From contig NZ_QASA01000001.1 of assembly GCF_003340495.1 (NCBI RefSeq), positions 3,844,001 to 3,908,000 of the forward strand: DNA of 64,000 nt. The letters are read 5' to 3'. The notes beneath the pieces were generated by a model, which was given only the letters and a program-made list of their open reading frames with translations, searched no databases and was not told where the DNA came from. The position numbers and the translations under genes are program-made. This stretch comes from Adhaeribacter pallidiroseus. Its GTDB lineage: Bacteria; Bacteroidota; Bacteroidia; Cytophagales; Hymenobacteraceae. Positions 54,819 through 63,686 of this stretch are shown here, piece by piece. Numbering within the stretch: the first letter of the stretch is position 1; the number at the start of each line of letters is the position of its first letter.

Positions 54819-55295
54819 AAATAAAGGATCTTACTTTAAAAGCCTTTTAATGGCTATGCGGAGAACATACCAGTAGAAGGATTGTAAGAACTTTTACAAA
54901 CTTCTTCCATCAACTTTGTATATACTTCGACTTAAGCCTTGCAAGAAGCCTGGATTGATTGAATAAGCATAATTTCTGCGTCGAATGTCTTTAATCCTTT
55001 CTAGATTGCAAAAATCCTGATAAATGCAATTCATCTATTAAACTATTTTGTATAGACTAAAAAGGACAGAAAAGTAAAAACAAGTTAATTCTTTTAAGGC
55101 CATTATGCCAATAGTATAATTGGGTTTCCATTAGTTACAAAGCGCGCTGTACTAACACTATGTACAATGAAGAAACCTGTAAAATAATAAAATTAGCTTT
55201 CCCATAAAGTCTGCTACTTTTTAGTTTTCATCTAGATGAAAATTTAAAAACCTGCTATTAAAAGTTGTTTGTCAGGAAATCTATAACTCTAAAAA
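54819..55295. other. Intergenic region
   Basis: No gene or hairpin is recognised in about 480 bases. It separates the small unknown gene from the convergent giant barrel gene, whose terminator is not clear. Confidence 0.45.
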
Positions 55296-58200
55296 CTAAA
55301 ATAAAAACCCATAGGTTAAATTAAAATAACGCGCTTCGCCGCCAATGGAATACGTACCGGAGAATACCGCTTTGTTTAAAATATCAACCCAAGCGCCTAC
55401 GCCGTAGCCGTGGTGCAAACCCCGGAATAATTTATCAGAAGTGTCAGAATCCGCGAAAACCCGGCCGGTATCGTAGAACAACAAGGCACCAAACTTACCC
55501 GGGAACAAGTACAGATTAAACCGGAATAACTGAATACGCGCCTCAGCGTTGGCGTATACCGTGCTACGGCCGGCAAAACGCGTGCGGTTAAAGCCGCGCA
55601 GGTTAGTTGTGCCGCCCAACGTATTCGCTTGGTAAAAACGGTAATCCCCAAAATTGTGCGCCGCTCCTACTCGTCCGGCCCAAGTCAGCTGAAAGGGAAA
55701 ATCCGGGGTAAGGTAAAATACTACCTGCGAATTTACTTGGGTGTATTGTAGTTTATTTCGGTTTAATTCCCGGTTAAAAGTTACTTCGTTTAAAAACCGG
55801 ATGCCGATATACGGGTTAACCTCATTACTCACGGCATTTAAATTTAAAAAAAAGCGCAAACCCAGGTAATTGTTTACATCAAAGGCTCCTTGTCTTTCGG
55901 CGCTGGTTTGGACCAGTTGCCGCGCCCGCTCGCCAGAGGCGGCCGAGTCAATCCGGAAGTGATCGTACTGCGGACCAAGGCCTACTTGTAAGAAACTAAA
56001 TACATTTTTGTTGATAGTGGGCGAAAAGTAAAACCGCGAAAAGCGTACCCGGTAATCTTTAATCTGATTTATGTCGGCAGTGGTATTATTACCTTCGCCA
56101 AAAAAGTTATACAACAGTTGCGGCCCGAAAACATAAGCATTTAAACCTAAATCGTACTGCGAAAAAACAGCCTTAAAATCGGCATCGTAGCGCACATTAT
56201 ACGCCGACCGGGCAAAAGAATAATTAGCGGCCAGGCGGTGCTCGGCGGCGTACGGCTCCTTCCGGAACTGGTGCGTGCGGTAAACAATCCCAGCGCCCAC
56301 GAAAAATTTATCGTCGGGGTTATAGGCAAACGAGAACCGGGGCCCCCAGTAGGGCGCTTGTTCGCCGGTGCGGTTATACTGATTTACTTCTTTGTAGGCT
56401 TTGGTTTCGTTTTTGGTTTCCGGTCCGAAAGCCAGGTAATTGCCCGTTTTGGTATCGTACACCACAGTTTTGCGAGCTAAGCCATTTACCGTAGAATTAT
56501 CCGTAATAGAATCGCGGTCGCTACCCCCGATTATCCGTACCCGAATTCCTTTTTGTACTTGGCCACTTACTTTAAATACATCATCGCCGCCTAAACCATA
56601 CAAACGAATTTCTTTGGTTTCGTTGATTACGAAGGTACGATTATAGACCAGGCGGCCAATGGTGCCATCTTTACGAATGTTATTGACTACTACCTGCGTT
56701 TGCTGATTATTTAACCGGTTTACTATAAAATATTCGCGTTTATCGCTGCCAGCTACATCCACGGTTTTCGCCAGGAAAGTGTAATAATCGGCGGCCAGTT
56801 GGGGCAGTAAATCGCGCCGGGATTTTAGTTTGGCCGCTATTTCGGCACCGGATATTTTAGCTATTTCGGTGGGCCACTGCTGAATGGCTTGATCAATTAC
56901 GGCGTCGGTGATGTTATTTTTAATTTTTTCGGCTTCGGCTACCCATTGTTCTTTGGTTACCGAGGCTAAAAAGGTACGGTCGGTACTCAGGGCGGTTAAG
57001 TTCAGGCCAATGTAATCGTTGTAAGTATAATCAAAATTCTGAATATTCCGGACAGCCCACTTGCGGGTAATCAGATAAGGAATAAAACCATCGGCTCTAA
57101 AAAACACCACGTCCCGGTCTTTAGGCACGGGTTCAAAAACCCGTTCATCGTCGCTTTTGCGTTCTACCCAGCGCCATTGGCCCTCGTGCCGGTCCCAGTC
57201 GCCGATGAGCATGTCAAATAAGCGCGCCCGGGCAAAGCTTACTTCGTTTACCGTATTATCATTGTCTTGCTGCCTGCGTTCGAGTACTTTATCGGTGCCC
57301 ACCAGGTTTTTCGCAAAGCCTAAACTAGCTACGTTGCGGTGGTCTTCGTCGGGGTTTTCTTCCAGTATAGCTACCTGATTTTTAAAATTTTCCTGGTATT
57401 TGCCCAGGCCTGGATCGTTGGGTACGTACACCAGCTTCGGATTAACGTGGTATACGCCGGCAGCCTGGGCTAGGGGCGACAATATTAAGGCGCCATAGGG
57501 GTGCTGCGCCGAAATTTGATCTTGCAGAATATCGCGGATGAGCGTTTGCCGCATACTGTTAGGCAGGATCTGGGCCGGATTCTTATTCACCGACCGCAAC
57601 GAAAACTCCCGACCGGCTTCGTTGCGCAACCGCAGCGAGGCGGTTTGTTTGCCCCCGCCTAAGCGGTAGGGTACGAGGCCGTTTTGTTCGGTTTGTAAAT
57701 CCAGCAAGGGCATGGTTACCGGCGTGGCCCACTCGCGCCGGTAGTGCGTGCCGAGGAAAAACCTTTTGGTTTGGCCGGCGCCGTATAGTTTCGGATTGGC
57801 CGCTACCGTAATGCTGCTGTCTTTAAAACTTACCGTAGCCGCCACCGGGGCCGTAGGTTGGGCTGGTGTTCCTTCTTGCCGTAAGTATAATTTAGTACGG
57901 TACAGGAGTTGCCCTTGGTCGCCGTTGGCTTTAGGTTCCCAGAATTCGAGCCAGGCTTCGCCGGTGGTGTAGTAATTTACAATGGCGTAGCCTTTGGCTT
58001 CGTGCCCGAACTGGGCTGTACCGCCGCCTAATTTTAAATGCTGCGTTTTACAACCCGAGCCACTCACAATGGTGTGCACATTACCGGTTTTAAAATGCTG
58101 CAAATTGTGTTCGTGCCCAGCCGCGTAAACTACGTTGGGGTATTTTTTAAAAATAGCCATTAAGCCGTTCACGTACGCCTGGTATTTGGGATAAGCAATA

Positions 58201-59072
58201 TCCTGGCTGATGCCCCCGTAACGCCGCGCCCACGGATAAATAGAACCAATAACCGGTAAGGGTATCAGCAAGGCGGGGTTTAGTTCGGTGAGCGGAAAGA
58301 TGTGATCCATTACCCGGAATTTGCCCCCGTGCATGCCGTTACTTTGCAAAGGATGATGGCCTACTACCATGATATTTTTCCCGCTGTTCTTGCTGATAAT
58401 ATCTTCCAGTTGTACCAGGGCATCGGCTTCGTTGGCCACGTTGCAGTAATTATTGGGCCCGTAAGGTCGCTCTTCGGATTGTAACCACCATTGCGAGTTC
58501 AGGGCGATCAGTACCAGGTTCTCCTGCAAAAAAACTTCGTAAGGTCCAGGACAACCTTCGTCGGGCACAAAAAAATTATTACCACTCGCATACGTCGAAT
58601 CGCGCAGGTATTCTTCCACAAACACTTCCTGGCGAATAACTGATTGCAGTCCGCCGGGTTGCCCTTGGGCCCAATCGTGGTTACCCGGAATCATGTACTT
58701 TTCGCCGGTGTAGCCCCGCAAAATATCCAGTTGGGTGCGCATGCGTTCCTCATCGGTTTTCCGGCCGGGGCTGCCGGGTTCGGTGAGGCCATACGAGTAA
58801 ATATTATCGCCCAGAAAAACCACGGCGCTTTTTTCGCCGGCGGCTTGTAATTGCGACCGCAATAAGTTCAAAGAAGGTTCCAGCGGATTTTTGGCGGGCG
58901 CTCCTACATCGCCAATTAAGAAAACAGAATACGTAAGTTGGCTAGCCGGTGGTGGGGTGTTCTGGGGCCAATTGGCAGCCGCCCGGTTGTAATAAGGTTT
59001 GTGTACCGTACAAGATGATACCCAAAAGAATGTAAGCCAGAAAAAGATAAAACCCGTATTATTTTTACTCAT
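55296..59072 (-). CDS. Calcineurin-type phosphoesterase fused to BamA/TamA-like outer-membrane barrel
   Basis: The start at 59072 (MSKNNTGFIFFWLTFFWVSSC; lipidated Cys) is preferred over an ATG eight codons earlier. Residues about 45-370 form a calcineurin-type metallophosphoesterase with SVFLIGDVGAPAKN, VVFLGDNIYSYG, MIPGNHDWAQG, MVVGHHPLQSNG and YAAGHEHNLQ, i.e. all metal ligands. The middle (about 500-830) has RLFDMLIGDWDRHEGQWRW and EPVPKDRDVVFFRADG, motifs resembling the active site of HipA/PI4K-like kinase folds. The C-terminal 400 residues have the surface-antigen (BamA/TamA) beta-barrel pattern: FSFAYNPDDKFFVGAG, NTLGGTTNLRGFNRTRFAG and a final aromatic strand RYFNLTYGFLF. The family is known in Bacteroidota but uncharacterised. 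It would be exposed in the periplasm and embedded in the outer membrane. The substrate is unknown. Confidence 0.88.
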   Translation of the reverse strand: MSKNNTGFIFFWLTFFWVSSCTVHKPYYNRAAANWPQNTPPPASQLTYSVFLIGDVGAPAKNPLEPSLNLLRSQLQAAGEKSAVVFLGDNIYSYGLTEPGSPGRKTDEERMRTQLDILRGYTGEKYMIPGNHDWAQGQPGGLQSVIRQEVFVEEYLRDSTYASGNNFFVPDEGCPGPYEVFLQENLVLIALNSQWWLQSEERPYGPNNYCNVANEADALVQLEDIISKNSGKNIMVVGHHPLQSNGMHGGKFRVMDHIFPLTELNPALLIPLPVIGSIYPWARRYGGISQDIAYPKYQAYVNGLMAIFKKYPNVVYAAGHEHNLQHFKTGNVHTIVSGSGCKTQHLKLGGGTAQFGHEAKGYAIVNYYTTGEAWLEFWEPKANGDQGQLLYRTKLYLRQEGTPAQPTAPVAATVSFKDSSITVAANPKLYGAGQTKRFFLGTHYRREWATPVTMPLLDLQTEQNGLVPYRLGGGKQTASLRLRNEAGREFSLRSVNKNPAQILPNSMRQTLIRDILQDQISAQHPYGALILSPLAQAAGVYHVNPKLVYVPNDPGLGKYQENFKNQVAILEENPDEDHRNVASLGFAKNLVGTDKVLERRQQDNDNTVNEVSFARARLFDMLIGDWDRHEGQWRWVERKSDDERVFEPVPKDRDVVFFRADGFIPYLITRKWAVRNIQNFDYTYNDYIGLNLTALSTDRTFLASVTKEQWVAEAEKIKNNITDAVIDQAIQQWPTEIAKISGAEIAAKLKSRRDLLPQLAADYYTFLAKTVDVAGSDKREYFIVNRLNNQQTQVVVNNIRKDGTIGRLVYNRTFVINETKEIRLYGLGGDDVFKVSGQVQKGIRVRIIGGSDRDSITDNSTVNGLARKTVVYDTKTGNYLAFGPETKNETKAYKEVNQYNRTGEQAPYWGPRFSFAYNPDDKFFVGAGIVYRTHQFRKEPYAAEHRLAANYSFARSAYNVRYDADFKAVFSQYDLGLNAYVFGPQLLYNFFGEGNNTTADINQIKDYRVRFSRFYFSPTINKNVFSFLQVGLGPQYDHFRIDSAASGERARQLVQTSAERQGAFDVNNYLGLRFFLNLNAVSNEVNPYIGIRFLNEVTFNRELNRNKLQYTQVNSQVVFYLTPDFPFQLTWAGRVGAAHNFGDYRFYQANTLGGTTNLRGFNRTRFAGRSTVYANAEARIQLFRFNLYLFPGKFGALLFYDTGRVFADSDTSDKLFRGLHHGYGVGAWVDILNKAVFSGTYSIGGEARYFNLTYGFLF

Positions 59073-59505
59073 ATCCACTGCGCCCATGAAAAACAAATAA
59101 CTCCCGTTTGATTTATTTGTTGAGAGAATAGCTTAAAAAACTTTTGAAATTAGTCGCCAATTGGTGTTACTGCAACTTAGCCGATTAAGTTTATTTTTCA
59201 GGAAAGAAGCAAAAACTTATGTTATTTTAAACCTGTACATTTCTCCTGAACATCTTAAATTTTTAAATTTAGGACTATACCTTAACTCACTTAAAGAATA
59301 TACCTAGGCTGTTTTAACCCGTTTAAGTGAAGAGGCTGGTTACTAACACCGGAATTTTAAAAAAAATAGTATATTAGGCAGCAGATTACCAGCAATTGTG
59401 CCGCTAATGCAACGTAAACCTTACCCTAATAAGTAGCGTTTTATTTCATCATCTGGCACCGCACTGCGCCTTATTTTACTTGTTTACGCCCCGCGTAATT
59501 GATCT
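59073..59505. other. Divergent promoter region
   Basis: The region between the barrel gene and the Pycsar-type gene is AT-rich without any recognised operator or gene. It must contain the two divergent promoters. Confidence 0.45.
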
Positions 59506-60714
59506 ATGGAAACAGCATTAATTGTAAATAAAGACCAAGAACTTATTCAAAAAGCGAGCAACTATGTACAATTGCTTTTTAAAGATCGGCTTTCTAAAAA
59601 GCACGTTTATCATAATTACCGCCATACGGCCGAAATAACCCAAGAGGCCATTTTATTAGCCGATGATTGCCAATTGCCGGAACCAGATAAAGAAATTCTT
59701 TTACTAGCCGCCTGGTTTCATGACACGGGCTATATTGATACGTACCAGGGACACGAAGAAAAGAGCGCCGAAATAGCGGTAACTTTTTTACAGCAACAAA
59801 ATTACCCTCCGGCTCAGATTCAGCGGGTAAAGAATTGTATTTTAGCTACCAAAGCGGGCAGCAAACCTGCCAATTTAATCGAAGAAATTTTAGCCGATGC
59901 CGATATATCGAACATCGGCCGCAAAACTTTTTTCCCGAATGCCGAGTTGCTCCGGGCCGAGTGGGAAATATTTCTGGATAAATTTTACACTGATGCCGAA
60001 TGGGCCCAATATCAACTGGATTTTTTACAGGCCACGCAGTTCCGGACGGAAGCCGCGCAACGCTGCTACAACGACCAGTTGGCTAAAAACTTGGAAGAAC
60101 AACAAGCTTTACTGACCGTTAGCGCCAAAAAAGAAAAAAAAGAAGAAAAGAAAAAACGAAAAACGTTTGCGCAACCCAAACGCGGCATCGAAACCATGTT
60201 TCAGAGTACGTACAGTAACCACATGAACCTGAGTTCTATCGCCGACAATAAAGCCAACATGATGATCAGCTTAAATGCCATTATTATGTCGGTAATTATT
60301 ACGTATTTGGGCGCTAAAACTTCGGTTATTGGTACGGAGTTTACCCGCAATCCTATCCTCATGATTCCGGTAGGGATACTTTTAATTACTACCTTAGGCT
60401 CGGTCGTTTCGGCTATTATGTCGGCGCAACCAGAGGTTACCAGTTTTAACATCAAACCGAACAAAGTACAAAGCAAAAAAGTAAATCTGTTATTTTTTGG
60501 CAACTTCACCAAATTACCCCTCGAAGATTTTCAGGCGGGCATGTACGACCTGATGCGCGAAAAAGACGCGCTGTACACCAACATGATTACGGATATTTAC
60601 TACCTGGGCGATGTATTAGCCAAAAAATACCGGCTGCTGCGCATTTCCTACACCATTTTCATGATTGGCTTAATTTTGACCGTAATTGCTTTTGTTATTG
60701 CGATTAGCCGGTAA
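59506..60714 (+). CDS. HD-domain phosphohydrolase fused to Pycsar-type membrane effector (DUF5706)
   Basis: Residues about 20-200 form an HD domain: HVYHNYRHTAEITQEAI with the first His, WFHDTGYID with the HD pair, and ILADADISNIG with the last Asp. A Lys/Glu-rich linker (KKEKKEEKKKRKTF) follows. The C-terminal half starts with SNHMNLSSIADNKANMMISLNAIIM and contains three or four membrane segments (about 250-270, 285-305 and 375-400), as in the Pycsar effector family whose members kill the cell by damaging the membrane on cCMP/cUMP binding. No cyclase is next to it. The HD domain could sense or hydrolyse a nucleotide instead. Standalone HD-DUF5706 fusions are common in Bacteroidota, so a housekeeping role is also possible. 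Confidence 0.9.
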   Translation: METALIVNKDQELIQKASNYVQLLFKDRLSKKHVYHNYRHTAEITQEAILLADDCQLPEPDKEILLLAAWFHDTGYIDTYQGHEEKSAEIAVTFLQQQNYPPAQIQRVKNCILATKAGSKPANLIEEILADADISNIGRKTFFPNAELLRAEWEIFLDKFYTDAEWAQYQLDFLQATQFRTEAAQRCYNDQLAKNLEEQQALLTVSAKKEKKEEKKKRKTFAQPKRGIETMFQSTYSNHMNLSSIADNKANMMISLNAIIMSVIITYLGAKTSVIGTEFTRNPILMIPVGILLITTLGSVVSAIMSAQPEVTSFNIKPNKVQSKKVNLLFFGNFTKLPLEDFQAGMYDLMREKDALYTNMITDIYYLGDVLAKKYRLLRISYTIFMIGLILTVIAFVIAISR

Positions 60715-60833
60715 ATAACCAGACACAAGTATCAAGATGTTAGTATCAAGACTGTATTTTGATTAAGCGGTTCCTTACCATCAATGGGCTGTATTTTAAA
60801 AAATCGGATAGCTACCAGCCAGTTTAGCCGATT

Positions 60834-60937
60834 ATACCAAGTAGTATATAGAATTTTCCATCGAGTAAAAGAAGTGTACTCGGGCTGATCTTTGGAGCCG
60901 GTTCCCGCTATGGAAAATTTTATTTACTACTTGGTAT
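60834..60937. repeat. MITE-like inverted-repeat element, short copy
   Basis: The 104-bp element has inverted ends of 28 bases, 26 matching (ATACCAAGTAGTATATA at the left; the complement of the right end begins ATACCAAGTAGTAAATA). It contains GAGTAAAAGAAGTGTACTC, itself a small dyad, and CTGATCTTTGGA, which is also present in the longer copy at 27986-28184. TA dinucleotides flank the ends, as expected for TA-target duplication. There is no open frame. Confidence 0.78.
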
Positions 60938-60975
60938 TATTTACCATTTTTTAAATTTTAGATAAAAAACAAAAA

Positions 60976-61002
60976 GCCGGTTGGTAAAACAACCGGCCTT
61001 TT
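60976..61002 (-). terminator. Terminator of the KEA-rich protein gene
   Basis: An 8-bp stem GCCGGTTG (60976-60983) with CAACCGGC (60990-60997) and a 6-base loop is followed on the reverse strand by TTTTTGTTTTTT. It lies just beyond the stop at 61030. Confidence 0.9.
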
Positions 61003-61029
61003 AATGTCCGAACAGTAAGAATAGACTTA

Positions 61030-61563
61030 TTATTTTTTAGCTTTAGCCGCTTGTTTCTTTTCTTCCAGCAGCCGCTCCCGTTCTTTTTCCTTTTGCTCTA
61101 AAGCTTCTTCGCGTGCTTCGGCTCTGGCTTCGGCCTCTTCTTTCTTCGTTTTGGCGGCAATTTTGGCCGATTCGGCTTTTTCTTTGGCCGCTTCTTTCGC
61201 TAGTTTAGCTTTTTCTTTAGCCGCTGCTTCTTTTTCTTTGGCCACTTGTTTTTGCTGATCTTCTTTAACTTCCTGAGCTTCTTTACGGGCTTTTTCTTTG
61301 GCTTTTAAAGCATCTTCGCGCTCGTCGTTTTTAATGGCCAGGGCTTTGGCCTTAGCTTTATCAGCTTCTTTTTTTTCGGCCGCTTTGGTTTTCGCCAGTT
61401 CTTTTTTTTCTTTTTCTTTTTGCTCGGCCGCTTCTTCCTTAGCTTTTAATGCTTCTTTGCGGGCCCGTTCTTTTTCTTTAGCGGAATCTTGTGCTTGCGC
61501 CGGATTAAAAGTAAATACCAGAGCTATTACAAAAAGAATGGTTAATTGGTAAATGTGTCGCAT
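61030..61563 (-). CDS. Exported Lys/Glu/Ala-rich coiled-coil protein
   Basis: The 177-residue protein has a signal peptide (MRHIYQLTILFVIALVFTF, then NPAQA-Q). Everything after residue 25 is a low-complexity charged repeat of K, E and A (KEKERARKEALKAKEE and similar), predicted to be one long single or coiled helix. There is no known family beyond low-complexity matches such as TolA-like or cell-envelope spacer segments. It may act as a rigid periplasmic spacer or a binding scaffold. A good terminator follows. Confidence 0.72.
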   Translation of the reverse strand: MRHIYQLTILFVIALVFTFNPAQAQDSAKEKERARKEALKAKEEAAEQKEKEKKELAKTKAAEKKEADKAKAKALAIKNDEREDALKAKEKARKEAQEVKEDQQKQVAKEKEAAAKEKAKLAKEAAKEKAESAKIAAKTKKEEAEARAEAREEALEQKEKERERLLEEKKQAAKAKK

Positions 61564-61919
61564 ATCGTTTAGGTTCTTTAATTTAACACTGGCTAAGATA
61601 AAACCTATTCGATTGCGCTACTTTTTAAAAAAAGCAATCTAACGAAATCCTTTTATTTGTTATATGCTGTCCTTATTTAATTACCAAAAGCTACTTCGGA
61701 ATTTACATCTTTCCTGGCCTAAACTGCCTAATACCCCAGTGCTACACCTATCACTCCCGCTTAAATTTTATATGCTGTGATAAGCTGTTATTTTAAATTA
61801 AAACCTAGTTTAACGTTTTAAGGAATAAGCTTAAAACAAAAACGCCTGCTCATGGGAGCAGGCGTTTTGCCAGGAACAGTAAAAATTAAAAAAAAAGCTT
61901 TTTTGTGAACGATGGCAGA
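61564..61919. other. Intergenic region
   Basis: No gene is seen. The right part contains the fasciclin gene terminator (61838-61868); the rest is AT-rich. Confidence 0.45.
61838..61868 (-). terminator. Terminator of the fasciclin-domain gene
   Basis: A perfect 13-bp stem (AAAACGCCTGCTC at 61839-61851 with GAGCAGGCGTTTT at 61856-61868) and a 4-base loop; the A/T base gives a U-run on either strand. It lies 51 bases past the stop of the fasciclin gene. Confidence 0.9.
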
Positions 61920-62477
61920 TTATTTAGCGGGTAATATCACTGTATCAATTACGTGCGTTACGCCATTGCTGGAAATTACGTCAGCAGTTGCTACATGGGC
62001 GCCATTAATCATAACCATACCACCTTTTTTGCTTACCGTCAGCGTTTCGCCATTTACGGATTTTAAAGTTTGGCCGTCTTTTAAGTCCTTCGCGCGTAAA
62101 GCCCCGGGTACTACGTGCAAGGTAAGAATTGAAGTTAGTTTTTCTTTATTCTCCGGCTTTACTAACTCATCCACAGTGCCAGCGGGTAATTTATCGAAGG
62201 CCGCGTTGGTTGGCGCAAACACGGTAAAAGGACCCGTACCACTCAGCGTTTCTACTAAACCAGCCGCTTTTACAGCTGCTACTAAGGTAGTATGATCGCT
62301 GGAGCCTAGGGCATTTTCCACAATGTTTTTAGAAGGCACCATCATGGCGCCGCCTACCATTACTCCTTTTTCGGAGCCAGCCGCTTTGGTTTTTGCCATT
62401 GCTTGAGCAGAAACTTCAGAAACAGAGATTGCGGAAATTGCCAGCATAAAAGCGCCGGTAAAAATTAATTTTTTCAT
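61920..62477 (-). CDS. Fasciclin-domain secreted protein
   Basis: The start at 62477 (MKKLIFTGAFMLAISAISVSEVSAQ) gives a good signal peptide; the longer frame only adds MQRPI. One fasciclin (FAS1) domain covers about residues 50-185: NIVENALGSSDHTTLVAAVKAAG, TVFAPTNAAFDKLPAGTV, LTSILTLHVVPGAL and a final GVTHVIDTVILPAK. FAS1 domains promote adhesion or bind matrix components, and single-domain exported forms are common in Bacteroidota. There is no lipobox, so it is probably periplasmic or released. Confidence 0.95.
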   Translation of the reverse strand: MKKLIFTGAFMLAISAISVSEVSAQAMAKTKAAGSEKGVMVGGAMMVPSKNIVENALGSSDHTTLVAAVKAAGLVETLSGTGPFTVFAPTNAAFDKLPAGTVDELVKPENKEKLTSILTLHVVPGALRAKDLKDGQTLKSVNGETLTVSKKGGMVMINGAHVATADVISSNGVTHVIDTVILPAK

Positions 62478-62639
62478 AATAGGTCTTTGCATTTTTAATT
62501 AATATGACGAGACCTACGGACATTCTGACTTACCGGATTGCAACCTAAGCAAAAGATTCTAAGATATAGATAAAGTTACCTGTACCATTAATTTAACAAG
62601 AAAACTGGAACAGGAAATTAGTGCTGCCTTCCGGCTTTT

Positions 62640-63443
62640 TTAATTTTTAAAGAAGCTATCGTGGGCAAACTTGCCGATAATCGCAGTTACTACTATCAGA
62701 AAAAACACCCGGATAAACCCTGTTCCTTTCTGAATAGCCAGGCGAGCCCCCAACGAAGAGCCTAAAACATTACAAACTGCCATGGGAATGCCAAGGTGGT
62801 ATATTACCTGATTCGTAAAAACAAAGTAAAGCAAGGCCGATAAGTTGGTAGCCACATTTACAATTTTGGCCGAGACCGAGGCAGCCAGAAAATTAAATCC
62901 AAACAGCCCGATAAAAATAAACATCAGAAAGCTGCCCGTACCTGGTCCAAAAAATCCATCGTAAAAGCCAATGGCTAGTCCTACCATCATTCCGTACAAC
63001 TTTTCTTTAGTTGCGGTAAGTCGCGGGGCATGTAAACTACCAAAATCTTTCCGCCAAAAGGTATAAATAGCTACTCCAATGAGTAAGATTAAAATTAAGG
63101 GCCGTAACTTATCCGTAGGAATGGCACTTACCGCCCGGGCGCCGATAAAGGAAAAAATAAATGCAGCAATAGCGGTGGGCAAGATATTGTTCCAATGAAT
63201 CTGCACATTTTTCCGGTACCGCAACAAGGCCGCCGCCGTACCGGAAATTCCGGCTAATTTGCCGGTACCTAGCAAGCTGGCAATGGGTTGGTGGGGCAGT
63301 AAAATAAGCATAGCCGGCGTTTGAATGAGGCCGCCGCCACCCACAATGGAATCTATAAAACCCGCCAGAAAAGCAAAAAAGCACAGGTAAATTATTTCAA
63401 CTTCCACGCGTGTATGGTTAAAATCGCTAGATCCGGAAAACAA
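62640..63443 (-). CDS. TSUP-family (TauE/SafE) exporter
   Basis: The 267-residue protein has about eight hydrophobic segments. The N-terminal GFIDSIVGGGGLIQTPAML is the characteristic TauE/SafE glycine motif, and a second half-repeat appears in GFYDGFFGPGTGSFLMF. A start at 63443 adds 12 polar residues; a GTG at about 63407 (VEVEIIYLC) would start directly at the first helix and may be the true one. Such transporters move sulfite, sulfoacetate or other organosulfur anions. The divergent TetR gene lies 243 bases away and may control it. Confidence 0.92.
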   Translation of the reverse strand: MFSGSSDFNHTRVEVEIIYLCFFAFLAGFIDSIVGGGGLIQTPAMLILLPHQPIASLLGTGKLAGISGTAAALLRYRKNVQIHWNNILPTAIAAFIFSFIGARAVSAIPTDKLRPLILILLIGVAIYTFWRKDFGSLHAPRLTATKEKLYGMMVGLAIGFYDGFFGPGTGSFLMFIFIGLFGFNFLAASVSAKIVNVATNLSALLYFVFTNQVIYHLGIPMAVCNVLGSSLGARLAIQKGTGFIRVFFLIVVTAIIGKFAHDSFFKN

Positions 63444-63568
63444 AGTTGTAAAAGTAGAAATATTTTATTCTACACTAAACTCACCTGTTCCCTGCCGAAC
63501 AAATTTCTGGAAACTTATTCCGCTTTAAACCTATCGTCAACTTGTTTTAAAAAGTTTTTAATAGTATT

Positions 63569-63647
63569 ACTATCATGAATAAAACATTACTTCTATTTGC
63601 AATAGTTATACTATTACAAATAGAAGTAATGTTTTATTCATGATAGT
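63569..63647. repeat. 79-bp near-perfect hairpin (inverted duplication)
   Basis: Two 31-base arms (63569-63599 and 63617-63647) are exact reverse complements; inside them five more pairs form after one mismatch (AATAG 63601-63605 with CTATT 63611-63615), leaving a 5-base loop. Each arm contains an ATG that opens a short hydrophobic leader, MNKTLLLFAIV in one direction and MNKTLLLFVIV in the other. It lies between the TSUP and TetR genes, about 40 bases before the TetR start. Confidence 0.92.
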
Positions 63648-63686
63648 ATATAATAAACAAGCCGGCTTTTAATTACAACTTAACTG

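Larger units (their letters stand above)
60715..61029. other. Intergenic region with repeats and a terminator
   Basis: The stretch holds a degenerate CAAGTATCAAGA repeat (60725-60752), the short copy of the MITE-like element (60834-60937), and the terminator of the next reverse-strand gene. No protein gene is seen. Confidence 0.6.
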
